NCBI GenBank assembly: GCA_949317995.1
Contig: OX439042.1
Span: 18,951,174 to 19,015,173 of the forward strand
From: Acholoe squamosa
Lineage: Eukaryota; Annelida; Polychaeta; Phyllodocida; Polynoidae
DNA: 64,000 nucleotides
Direction: 5' to 3'
Below the pieces are notes generated by a model. That model searched no databases. It saw only the letters and a program-made list of their open reading frames with translations, and was not told the DNA's origin. Below, piece by piece: positions 12,201 to 23,569 of the stretch (position 1 is its first letter; every line of letters starts with the position of its first letter). Position numbers and translations under genes: made by a program.

Positions 12201-15200
12201 ACATTTAATTATCTTTTCTGAGTGACGGTCAGAGTAAATGTCGGGCTATGGATTGGTATCTTTTTTTTCTTTTTCAAGTATTACGCTTACAGATGTGCTT
12301 TGCTTCTATTTGGTAATGCGAAGAGAAATTTTTAGCCAGACCCCTTGCACATGGCCGTGATGGTCAGAGGTGTGTAGATAGATGCACTGCTGCCTGACAG
12401 ACGTGCTTCAGTTCACTGATACAGTACAGCTTACACGATTCTACATTTGTAACCAGTAAAATGAGGGTACAGCTAGAAGGACTTTGGTAAATGACATTGA
12501 CATAATTTCTACATTCATTTAATGTGCCTCTAGCTTCATTGACGCCAAAATTGCATCTTAGTTTGCACACATCCTGAAGCATAAACAAAGCTTCTAATTG
12601 GTGCCTATCAATTATAATTGACAGAATCTAAGCAAAATGTCCACCCGAGATCCAGTGCTATTAACATCGGGAACCATTGAAAAATGTTATAGCTTTTTAA
12701 GTTGTTGAACTGCACCCGAAAAACTTAACTATGATCATGATTTGATGTCCCAGTGTCCTGCTATTACTTGTCCAGTTCCTATAAGTTTAATTGTTTGACA
12801 CTATGTACTTCCTCAAAAATTGCACATCATCACCTAGAATAAACACACGTTTCGGTCACTTTCCAAATACATTTCACCACTGAATACACGTGTAAGCTGA
12901 GTTTGATGTAGCCCTACTGTAATTAGTCTTAGAATGTATGATGATGCATTGATTACACCCAGCACATCACATACCTACATTCCTTGTAAATGACACAGAT
13001 CAACACAGGGAAAACTAGGAATGTATTTTTGATTCATCGTTTTATGTTTGGGAAATACTGATAAGTGCTTTGTAAATCTGCTAATATATTCATCAGACCC
13101 TTACTGTAATCTTCCAAAACAAGGTTGTAATTCTGATACATGTATATGCACTAGTGTTAAGATCCTGATCCCCAATAAGTCTGATATGTGGGGGCATAAC
13201 TGATAACCTGCTTGAGATTGATGGCACACCAAAAATAATAGGACAAAAGATGGGCTGTTTGAATAGTTGCGATGTATACACACAGTGTAGTAATAGCATT
13301 CACCGAGCGGAGTTGCCCTCCCGTTCCCCTGTAATTCCCTGGTTGGCGGTGGGTAGTGACCACGTGTGCGTGTCTTGCCCTGTTTCAGGTGCACGTGGCT
13401 AGCGGCATGGTGCCGCTGGTGGTCGGCAACCACACCACCGACCTAGCCCACACCACCTCCACCAACCATTCCATGCTGACCGGATTCACGGTAAATGACC
13501 GCAGCTGCTCAGCCTGCTTGACCAGTAGATAACCACACTAATAACCCTAGCCTGCTTGCCATGCGCCCGTCCGCTTCTTGTCTGTGTCTGTGTGTGTGTG
13601 TGCTTCCTATGTTGTCTCCTGCCGTGTAGAAATACATTTTGACTGGTGCATTTTATTGGAAATGGTATCCTGGGTGAATTTACCTTTTTCTCCCTTTGAG
13701 AAGTCTTCTTCACCTACCTTGGAATAGAGATTTCACACGTTATAACACCAAACATAGTACCTTTAACACAGCTTGGAGTATTGTCAACAGTATGTGGCTG
13801 ATAGTGTTTGAACATGCTACAGATTACATTTTGTGTGGCTCTCATATACTCTTTTAGTTTTGAATTTTAAAATGAATATTTTTGAATTCACCACTTGTGG
13901 ACTTGTCACAAAGTTATTTACATTAACTACATTTGATACCTTGACGCTTGATGATGTTCAATGCTTCCCACACACTTAAATGTTTGATGGAGTTAGTGGT
14001 GTTACTCATATATCACATGTTAATATGTTACCATCGTGTATCATTGTAAATCTATATTAAATATCGCACATCTTTGGGTCATCTTACGGAAGACACTACT
14101 TTATTCAAAGTTGACAGTTTGAACCTTTGCACAAATTGTTCTTTGTCTTCCACATTGATTCATTATGAAACATGATTTCACACATACACGTTTTAAACAA
14201 ATTAGAATTCGATGAAAGATATGGATATAGTGTTAATAAATTATGACAATGGTAGACATATTAACATGGCAAATGTTTTAGAGTGGGGTTTATTTTATCG
14301 CCATATTCTTGGGAACCAGGTCCTAGCGATTCAAGAATGGGTCTAAGCATGTAGACGATTCACTAGAAATGGCCACATTCCCTCGTGATCTTTTCATTTC
14401 CTACAACGGATTAGAAAATAGTGCATCTCAAATCCAAAGGATTTTCTAATGTCCTTCGGGGTATTCAAAATTCTTACTTGCTTCTGATAGAACAGTTCAA
14501 GGCTTTTCTAGTACGCATTCTTTTTGTTTGGATCCTCCTGAAACTGTTTTATCTGACAGGAGATATGCGATTAAGTAGGACCAGTGCTCCCCAGAATGAC
14601 TTTCGCTATGGAGTATGTGTTGAGTGTGAAATAATGTGTCACATGTCCTGTTTTGCAGCATAACAACTGGGCTGGTGGTATCGCCGCTGGTGACTCGTGG
14701 CTGTGGTGGCTGCTCATCATTCTAGGTAAGATACTCAAACATGGGGCCGCATGCTTTATTAGTGGGATCTGCCAATCGTCGTCATGGTGCATGAATGCAG
14801 CAGTGTAACTTCCTGGAGTTTGATTCATATCACATCATGCTGACCCCACAAGGTTGATACACCCCAAAGGGTCAGCATGATGCACCAATGCATTGCTGGT
14901 GAGTAAAGTCAACAGCATGGCATTAGGAGTATCAGGACGGATAGGGAACTTATACAAGTAAGAAAGAAAAATTAATGTTAAAAAAAAAAGGTTTATTTGT
15001 TCATTTATCTACAAATGATTCCTTACTGGTGGATGGATATTGATTGGGTCCTTAAGTAATAACCCAACTTTCTACGTGATAAAACAAAACCCTTATCCTT
15101 TACTATAGGTTTCCTGATTTTCTTCCGTGGATGCACACAATATATTCGTCTCAAGTACCAGTGGCACCGACTGGGCCACAACCTCCGTTCCCGCGTCTAC

Positions 15201-15212
15201 CTGTTCCTGTGA
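6295..15212 (+). CDS. NDFIP: NEDD4 family-interacting protein (NDFIP1/2), 8 exons
   Basis: The exons are 6295-6321, 7604-7745, 11063-11193, 11403-11478, 12058-12182, 13389-13490, 14659-14725 and 15109-15212. All are GT-AG, the phases fit, and they join into 257 residues. Family members are Golgi/endosomal membrane adaptors that recruit and activate HECT ligases such as NEDD4 and ITCH. Residues 66-69 (PPSY) and 75-78 (LPTY) are the PY motifs that bind WW domains; the extra PPPY of human NDFIP1 was not found. Three membrane spans follow at about 119-140, 145-166 and 215-229, with the family signatures FIFNWIG, GAIAGFGLS and WLWW. The loop 168-201 between spans 2 and 3 is one whole exon, longer than in human NDFIP1 and rich in His, Thr and Ser. 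The first ATG of the leader is the start (AATTATGG). Introns carry transposons at 6563, 7754 and 11680. One gene seems to stand for vertebrate NDFIP1 and NDFIP2. Confidence 0.93.
6563..6906. mobile_element. 344-bp MITE in NDFIP intron 1
   Basis: The ends are inverted repeats CATACATGCCAACA and complement, flanked by a 6-bp direct duplication ACTTTT (6557-6562 and 6907-6912). The interior repeats CTCCCGGATTTT several times. There is no open reading frame of note. The superfamily is not certain. Confidence 0.75.
8413..8520. repeat. Short G-rich minisatellite inside the hAT element
   Basis: Five or six imperfect units of about 18 bp of the type CCAGGTGTCCAGGGGGC. The strand bias is strong (G-rich on the plus strand). 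Confidence 0.7.
10076..10384 (+). pseudogene. hAT transposase N-terminal remnant
   Basis: An open frame of 102 codons that begins without an ATG and ends at a stop. It starts with KRHFEKKSAS, like the tail of a BED-type zinc finger, continues with a Ser/Ala-rich linker, and then has ILWAHKVCESNFSFRSCEG and LFKRMFP. This is the conserved block found after the zinc finger in many animal hAT-derived proteins (W..KV....SF.SC..L..LF..MFP). The DDE catalytic core and the dimerisation domain were not found in the remaining element. The frame is intact but truncated, so it is treated as a pseudogene. Confidence 0.65.
11680..11916. mobile_element. 237-bp MITE with TA target duplication, copy B
   Basis: Second copy of the element at 843-1079, same length, in the NDFIP intron after the exon ending at 11478. 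The left terminal repeat has decayed slightly (CTCCAGCGTACAAG), while the right is intact (GCGGGAGATTACGGTA). Confidence 0.75.
12183..13388 (+). other. NDFIP intron 5, no embedded gene seen
   Basis: A 1.2-kb intron with consensus donor (AAG/GTAGGT) and acceptor (CCTGTTTCAG). No transposon end or coding sequence was recognised inside it. Confidence 0.5.
14833..14884. repeat. Inverted CATCATGCTGACCC motif pair
   Basis: CATCATGCTGACCC and its exact complement GGGTCAGCATGATG flank about 23 bases in the last NDFIP intron. Related words occur near 1754, 15540-15590, 32000-32090, 56300 and 58266-58430, so this is a dispersed repeat family of unknown class. Confidence 0.5.
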
Positions 15213-15220
15213 GACAGCTG

Positions 15221-15234
15221 GCGCCACCTAGTAG
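15221..15234 (-). promoter_or_regulatory. CTCF-like core motif after NDFIP stop
   Basis: GCGCCACCTAGTAG matches the complement of the bilaterian CTCF core (CCASYAGRKGGCRS) at 13 of 14 positions. It lies 9 bases after the NDFIP stop codon. Binding is not shown. Confidence 0.35.
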
Positions 15235-15922
15235 GAAACACCATCACTACAATAGACGGAAATCACTGGAGTGTATCTTGGGGAACTTGGATTATGTGAT
15301 TATCCTGAGGTATAAATCATGTTGGAGACTTGCTTTCCCTCATCTATACACATAGAAAATGGCATCATTCTAATTTAGATAAATCTATTGTAATGGTGGA
15401 ATATAGGGTCTGTGGTGAGATGAAGAGAGGGATTTATTTATTAGGGGTGTGAGAATATTGTGGGAATAAGCTCCCGCCATAGGAGGAGATAGTAGTCTGT
15501 AGACACGTTTACCCTTGAATACTGCACAATGAGTTAATGCATCATGTGTTTGATACACTCCTGAAGGTACAGCATGATGCATCAAGACTGTCAGCACTGT
15601 ATTGTCAAAATACAATGACAAAAGAACATGAGACTGGTGGCACTGGGCAGGCCTTAAAGGGTTAAATGCAGAAAGGGTGAAGATAATTAGTGTGTTTCAA
15701 TACCAACATGTTCTCCTTTATATTGTTTATGTTATATTACAGTGTTGAAAAAGTCATTATACACTAATTCTTATAGAGGAAAGCACAGTATTGTGAACAT
15801 ACAATCTCGGTATGATAAAGATCTTTGTCTGGTTTATACAGTAAGACAGCACACACACTGTTGCAAATAAGTACTTTTAGAAGGAGATTGCTTAATGCAT
15901 TGTTATGAATATTGACATGGAA

Positions 15923-15928
15923 AATAAA
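15923..15928 (+). terminator. Candidate NDFIP poly(A) signal AATAAA
   Basis: Standard AATAAA hexamer about 710 nt after the NDFIP stop codon, in AT-rich sequence. It is the first plausible plus-strand signal that I noticed. No transcript evidence. Confidence 0.35.
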
Positions 15929-18608
15929 TCAATTGATATTATTGTGGGTTAATATATTGGTATAATAAATGAGACCTCATCGTTGTCTCAACGGAATAAG
16001 GTACATGTATATACTAAAACTTTCTCAACCATATGCCTCTAGGGAAATATACCTTATAGATAATACAATTTTGATTTAAACACAATTGTAGCAACCTAAT
16101 AGAATTCAGATATAATTAGTAACCCCTTTCCTTGTATCAACTAAAAGAATATATCTGCTACTTACCGGGCATATATAGCGATAAGAACCCTTGTTGTTGT
16201 TTTTACATTGGATTTCATAGTGATTATGTCGTTTCCCCTCATATTCTATCCCTTGATCATGTATCCAGTGTAGGAAAAGAAAACACTGGTAGAATGGGGA
16301 CAAAAGTGATTAATAATCGTCATTTTACTCTCTAGTGGTCAGCGTTCCACATAATACCAATACCAAGTAATTGTGGTTTATATTCTGAATCAATATACTT
16401 CACTTTTCATTTATCATTTGTTTAAAGAATTCCCAGTATGTGAGGGCTGTTTTAGGGAGGAGCCATGGGCGTGTGTATTAATTATTACATCCTCATTGTG
16501 TGTAATTGGGAGGGCATCTCTTTATTTATGTAAATATTATGAATGTGCGATGAATGTGATAGCGAAGTGGCTTTGGCCACACTCGTGAGTGAACACCCTT
16601 GTACGGTTAGGATTTACCGGGATTAAATTTCAGTTCCATAAAATAAAAGATGAACTAAAATTATACCTTAAATACCCCTATTTCTTATCTACGTATCTTT
16701 GTCAAGGTGGGAGAAGGAACTAATAGCTTTGATTTAGTGTTCAATGCCTCATGAAGGCATGATTCATGTAGTACATTTTAAAAGCTTTATCCTATGGCTT
16801 TTTTACTTTTCTCATTAAGTTGTCACCTAGTCCTATAAGCATAGATCTACAAGGAATACCTTTAGGTTACGTGATATTCAGAAAGTAATATTTCTATTGC
16901 CAATTGATAGATTGTGATGGTCAGAGACAATTTTATATCAAGAACTCTGTGCTTTGATGATTGAGTTTATCATGCCTTCTTGTATTTTTGGGTTGTTCAC
17001 TAATGTATTACCGAAATTATTACGTCTACAAATTGCCATGTGATTCCCAAGGCGTGCCACTCTAATCACTTTGTGCTTGTATTTGTGTTGTTCTGAAATT
17101 ACATGATCGTGCCATGGCTGACACATTCATAGGTTTGACACTCTTGACATGCCAGGATATAATATGGTACTTCAACTTAGGGAAGAATAGAAAGTCATAG
17201 ACTAAAACTCTTGTCATTTTTGTTGACACCTGACCTGTGACCTGTGCCCACATTGAAAGTCTGATAAAGTGCAATCATCAGGAGCACAACATATAATGGT
17301 GAAAGGTCGCTATGCTGGGCAGATTGGATGTAGAGCGTTCGCTCGACAGACTGGGTGCAGATTGCTCGCCAGGCAGATTGGACATGCAAATCAAGTCCAG
17401 TCGTGTGCCAAAATAGGATGCAGATCAAATGCCCAGGCAGCATCTGGGCAAAATCACACATGTTGGAACTTTGCAGTCTGCTCGAGGACAGTCTGAATAA
17501 ATTACCTGAAAACACTCCCAGTCTCAAGGCGAAAAGTGGATAGGAGATTCTTCATTGATTCCTTCCTCCAGTCGCTAAAACTGTCTTTAGGTTCTGAGGT
17601 CAATCTGCTCAGTTTCATGTAGCGGCCTAATGCAGTGGCATGAGACCGTACGGTTATAAGAAATATGGGTTCAAATGAAATGGTGCACAGCGTTATTCCC
17701 CCGCATACCCAACCTTGTATAAAAACACATAAAGTAAGTTTCTGGTGAAGTGGAGCTTACAGCATAGTGACTTTAAACATGACATTATGTAACACTGTAC
17801 TATATACCCGGTAGCTGAACATTTTAGAAATATTCACATTGATTATGAACTAGCACTGAGTACAGGTTTGGGCACGTTGTTCTAAATATTTTGTTGTCTA
17901 TGTTTACTATCATAAACCAATCTTTGTTTATGAGTAAAATGGTAAGACGGAAAGTTGTTGCTTCTTGCGAACTGTCGGGTGCATGGCTAACCTTTAAGTA
18001 TAAACAATATTTTATCGGTCTTAAATAATCAGTTATGTCCTTTTGTAAAAATAAAATACCAGAAAGGTTCTACATTTGAATGTGCAAAGTGGCCATTGAG
18101 ACCGAAGGTATTACTATTAACATGCTCAATAAATTTGATCATTATGATATGGCATGTTATTGAGAAGTATAATATGTAAATGTATAAAATGTCAAATAAA
18201 AAATATACATGTTCTGTCATATTATTGTATCAATAGTGATCTTTGACAAATCAGTAAAATTTACTCTATCCAGTATTAAATGGGCAGAGATGCCACTTTT
18301 CTTAACTTTTTAGGAATTCCGAATTTTTTATTTTCATTCCTATAGGTATTTCCTATTGTTAATTCAGAAAATTAGGAGGATATCCGAATTTTGGGGATAG
18401 GTGAGTGGCATCCCTGAATGCGTCTTAAACAAAATAAAACTATACGGAGAAAAATCATGAAACGTTCTATATAACCTCATCCACCGAGCTGGTTTGAACC
18501 AAAACCCATTGACAAGTGTAGAATATGCCAAGATAAATAAATGAATTAACAACATTTGATATCCATGAGCAGCATATCACTATCATTCATCAAGATTATG
18601 ACTATTAA
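15929..18608. other. Intergenic DNA, no gene seen
   Basis: AT-rich sequence without a recognisable exon. A degenerate repeat based on GGCAGATTGGATG occurs at about 17315-17440. Short open frames here do not resemble known proteins. Confidence 0.5.
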
Positions 18609-18799
18609 GGCACGGGCTTCCCTTGCCCACTTAAAAGGGTCTATATCTCCTCTTTACTATCCCTCAGGATGTGTGTGGTGCACATATGCGTGGGCACTGA
18701 CAGATTCCTCTGTGAAATTGTGTAATGTAGTTCTTGCCATGAATATGACCTTAGCTGTCGAAATGGCGTTAAACATCTATTACTCACTCACTCACTATT
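18609..18799 (+). mobile_element. SINE-like element with (ACTC)n tail, copy 2
   Basis: Complete-looking copy in the orientation that ends ACTCACTCACTCAC. It is closely similar to 54645-54835 and less so to 547-735. Blocks shared by all copies include CACTTAAAAGGGTCTAT, GTGCACATATG and GCTGTCGAAATGG. Confidence 0.75.
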
Positions 18800-19020
18800 A
18801 GGGCAGCCCCGATTTAGAAGTCTGGTGGTCATTTCTAGAACTACCTATTTTTTTCTAATGGAGTATGGTAACGTCTTTTAGGGAGAAGCGCTAACGTGGC
18901 GCCATTTTCGCTTGTAAAATATCAGCAGTAGACTTTCGCATTCCCACCGGAACTACTGACACACTTCCGATCATACCGTTTCTCCCCGAAAGGGTTCACG
19001 ATGGAGGATCAGTGCAGGTG

Positions 19021-19034
19021 GTGCCATCTAGTGC
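19021..19034 (-). promoter_or_regulatory. CTCF-like core motif beside the 24-bp minisatellite
   Basis: GTGCCATCTAGTGC matches the complement of the bilaterian CTCF core at 13 of 14 positions. It lies in a non-repetitive, mixed-GC patch (18840-19080) just left of the first minisatellite. Confidence 0.35.
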
Positions 19035-19242
19035 ACAACCCCATCTCCTTTGAAGGTCTAGCTATCCTAAAGGGTTCCCAGATACATGGTAAAGGAAATT
19101 CTAATGTCTCATTATAGCATCCAGTTTTTGAAAAAGGCACTAGTCGTGTCATAAAATAGACCTTCATTGAAAATAGACATTGAATAAGTGCCTGTCTTGT
19201 ATAAGGGCTGGGGAATAGCTCCCCCTATGCTTTACTATAGAA

Positions 19243-22200
19243 TACATGGTGGACACATGGGGAGGTAAATGGGAAGACACATGGTGAGGTACATGGGAGG
19301 ACACATAGTGAGGTACATGGGAGGACACATGGTGAGGTACATGGGAGGACACATGGTGAGGTTCATGGGTGGACACATGGTGAGGTACATGGGAGGACAC
19401 ATGGTGAGGTACATGGGAGGACACATGGTGAGGTACATGGGAGGACACATGGTGATGTACATGGGTGGACACATGGTGAGGTACATGGACGGACATATAG
19501 TGAGGTACATGGGAGGACACATGGTGAGGTACATGGGAGGACATATGGTGAGGTACATGGAAGGACACATAGTGAAGTACATGAGCGGACACATGGTGAG
19601 GTACATGGGAGGACACATGGTGAGGTACATGGGAGGACACATGGTGAGGTACATGGGAGGACACATGGTGAGGTACATGGGAGGACACATGGTGAGGTAC
19701 ATGGGTGGACACATGGTGAGGTACATGGGAGGACACATGGTGAGGTACATGGGAGGACACATGGGAGGTCACATGGTGATGTACATGGGAGGATACATAG
19801 GCAGGTACATGGGAGGACATATGGTGAGGTACATGGAAGGACACATGGTGAGGTACATGGGAGGACACATGGTGAGGTACATGGGAGGACACATAGTGAG
19901 GTACATGGGTGGACACATGGTGAGGTACATGGAAGGACACATAGTGAGGTACATGAGCGGACACATGGTGAGGTACATGGGAGGACACATGGTGAGGTAC
20001 ATGGGAGGACACATGGTGAGGTACATGGGAGGACACATGGTGAGGTACATGGGAGGACACATGGTGAGGTACATGGGAGGACACATGGTGAGGTACATGG
20101 GAGGACCCATGATGAGGTACATGGCAGGACACATGGTGAGGTACATGGCAGGACACATGGTGAGGTACATGGGAGGACACATGGTGAGGTACATGGGAGG
20201 ACACATGGTGAGGTACATGGGAGGACACATGGTGAGGTACATGGGAGGACATATGGTGAGGTACATGGGAGGACACATAGTGAGGTACATGGGAGGACAC
20301 ATAGTGAGGTACATGGGAGGACACATGGTGAGGTACATGGGAGGCCACATGGTGATGTACATGGGTGGACACATGGTGAGGTACATGGGAGGATACATAG
20401 GCAGGTACATGGGAGGACACATGGTGAGGTACATGGGAGGACACATGGTGAGGTACATGGGAGGACACATGGTGAGGTACATGGGAGGACACATGGTGAG
20501 GTACATGGGAGGACACGTGGTGAGGTACATGGGAGGACACATGGTGAGGTACATGGGAGGACACATGGTGAGGTACATGGGAGGACACATGGTGAGGTAC
20601 ATGGGAGGACACATGGTGAGGTACATGGGTGGACACATGGTGAGGTACATGGGTGGACACATGGTGAGGTACATGGGAGGACACATGGTGAGGTACATGG
20701 GTGGACACATGGTGAGGTACATGGGAGGACATATGGTGAGGTACATGGAAGGACACATAGTGAAGTACATGAGCGGACACATGGTGAGGTACATGGGAGG
20801 ACACATGGTGAGGTACATGGGAGGACACATGGTGAGGTACATGGGAGGACACATGGTGAGGTACATGGGAGGACACATGGTGAGGTACATGGGTGGACAC
20901 ATGGTGAGGTACATGGGAGGACACATGGTGAGGTACATGGGAGGACACATGGGAGGTCACATGGTGATGTACATGGGAGGATACATAGGCAGGTACATGG
21001 GAGGACATATGGTGAGGTACATGGAAGGACACATGGTGAGGTACATGGGAGGACACATGGTGAGGTACATGGGAGGACACATAGTGAGGTACATGGGTGG
21101 ACACATGGTGAGGTACATGGAAGGACACATAGTGAGGTACATGAGCGGACACATGGTGAGGTACATGGGAGGACACATGGTGAGGTACATGGGAGGACAC
21201 ATGGTGAGGTACATGGGAGGACACATGGTGAGGTACATGGGAGGACACATGGTGAGGTACATGGGAGGACACATGGTGAGGTACATGGGAGGACCCATGA
21301 TGAGGTACATGGCAGGACACATGGTGAGGTACATGGCAGGACACATGGTGAGGTACATGGGAGGACACATGGTGAGGTACATGGGAGGACACATGGTGAG
21401 GTACATGGGAGGACACATGGTGAGGTACATGGGAGGACATATGGTGAGGTACATGGGAGGACACATAGTGAGGTACATGGGAGGACACATAGTGAGGTAC
21501 ATGGGAGGACACATGGTGAGGTACATGGGAGGCCATATGGTGATGTACATGGGTGGACACATGGTGAGGTACATGGGAGGATACATAGGCAGGTACATGG
21601 GAGGACACATGGTGAGGTACATGGGAGGACACATGGTGAGGTACATGGGAGGACACATGGTGAGGTACATGGGAGGACACATGGTGAGGTACATGGGAGG
21701 ACACATGGTGAGGTACATGGGAGGACACATGGTGAGGTACATGGGAGGACACATGGTGAGGTACATGGGAGGACACATGGTGAGGTACATGGGAGGACAC
21801 ATGGTGAGGTACATGGGTGGACACATGGTGAGGTACATGGGTGGACACATGGTGAGGTACATGGGAGGACACATGGTGAGGTACATGGGTGGACACATGG
21901 TGAGGTACATGGGTGGACACATGGTGAGGTACATGGGTGGACACATGGTGAGGTACATGGGAGGACACATGGTGAGGTACATGGGAGGACACATGGTGAG
22001 GTACATGGGTGGACACATGGTGAGGTACATGGGAGGACACATGGTGATGTACATGGGTGGACACATGGTGAGGTACATGGGAGGACACATGGTGAGGTAC
22101 ATGGGAGGACACATGGTGAGGTACATGGGTGGACACACATGGTGAGGTACATGGGAGGACACATGGTGAGGTACATGGGAGGACACATGGTGAGGTACAT

Positions 22201-22671
22201 GGGTGGACACATGGTGAGGTACATGGGAGGACACATGGTGATGTACATGGGTGGACACATGGTGAGGTACATGGGAGGACACATGGTGAGGTACATGGGA
22301 GGACACATGGTGAGGTACATGGGAGGACACATGGTGATGTACATGGGTGGACACATGGTGAGGTACATGGACGGACATATGGTGAGGTACATGGGAGGAC
22401 ATATGGTGAGGTACATGGGAGGACACATGGTGAGGTACATGGGAGGACACATGGTGAGGTACATGGGTGGACACATGGTGAGGTACATGGGAGGACACAT
22501 GGTGAGGTACATGGGAGGACACATGGTGAGGTACATGGGAGGACACATGGTGAGGTACATGGGAGGACACATGGTGAGGTACATGGGTGGACACATGGTG
22601 AGGTACATGGGAGGACACATGGTGAGGTACATGGGAGGACACATGGTGAGGTACATGGGAGGACACAGCTG
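19243..22671. repeat. 24-bp minisatellite, about 143 units
   Basis: Tandem array of ACACATGGTGAGGTACATGG plus GAGG (24 bp), with point variants GTGG, ATAGTG, GTGATG and CATATGG. A segment of 1188 bp is repeated in tandem (about 19520-20708 and 20709-21900): the variants GGGAGGTC (19763, 20951), GAGGACCC (20101, 21289) and GAGGCC (20341, 21529) all recur at that spacing. A half-unit of 12 bp makes the period 49.5 units. Because 24 is divisible by 3 and the unit lacks stops, frames on both strands stay open for up to about 1000 codons, reading SSHVPHHV or MGGHMVRY. I do not regard these as genes. Confidence 0.97.
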
Positions 22672-22900
22672 GGCAGGACTCTAAATTGACTCTCATTTTC
22701 CAGGAGTCACAGGTGATAGACTCCAAACTGCTGAACCCCATGTTTGTACCATGGAGTCCTACTCAATTGACTCTCATAGAATGAGAGTCACAGCATGGTG
22801 GACTCCATGAGGGGTTGTCACAGGGATGGCAGCTCAATGTGGAGTCTAACTCAGTCGACTCCATATTGACTCCCTGCACTGTTTGACCTATTTACTATTA

Positions 22901-23569
22901 CACAGAGAGAAGGTATGGAGTCAGACAACAATAAGAGGGTCAGTACAGGAGTCAAGAGATCTTCCACCAGAGGGCCCCACAATACACTTTGTACAGTTTT
23001 GGTCATCATATTGTGTTTCATTTGGTAGAAATTATGAGTATCATAAGTCATCTTGGAAAGTTGGAATTAGGACATCATAAAAATAGCAATTGTTCACTTA
23101 TGAAATATAAGTGGTATGCTCAAATTTGTGAAATAGGTAAACAAAAGCTGCCGTACAGCTAAAACACCATTTCTGTGGTTAGAATGTGAACTCAAAGTAT
23201 TCAGAGTGTTTCTTTGGTAATAGCAAATGACCTGGATGACTAAAGTAAGAAAAACATGTATCATAGCATAGCTACAACATTGTGTCACATCATCTATGGC
23301 CTTGGTATATTTCTACCCTGGAATAAACATTGAAGTACAAACACACTTTACCTAGAATTGCTCCTTCAATAAAAGATTCAATATATCCTGACTCCATTCA
23401 CAGCATAGTCTAATTAGAGAGTCAAACAAGCTTGACTTTGTATTCCTAGGGAGTCAGTCAGTATATTGACTCAGTATTTCTGGGGAGTCAAAAATGAGTC
23501 CTAAAGGGGGTCATCTGAGTTATAGAAGCTGGACTCAGAGTCACAGTGACTCTATTTCTTCTCTCTGTG
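22901..23569. mobile_element. CACTA-like element rich in GAGTCA/TGACTC
   Basis: The terminal inverted repeats CACAGAGAGAAG and complement are perfect over 12 bp, and the subterminal regions are crowded with GAGTC/GACTC in both orientations. Short CAC-starting ends with many subterminal repeats are the hallmark of EnSpm/CACTA elements. No transposase. The array of GACTC words extends left to 22680, between the end of the 24-bp minisatellite and this element, so a second nested element is possible. Confidence 0.6.

Noticed and set aside
19164..22741. Very long open frames (up to about 1100 codons) on both strands with [16 protein letters not shown] or TMCPPMYL repeats
   Set aside because: They follow from a 24-bp tandem unit without stops. 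Several frames on both strands are open at once, and there is no promoter, splice context or non-repeat domain.
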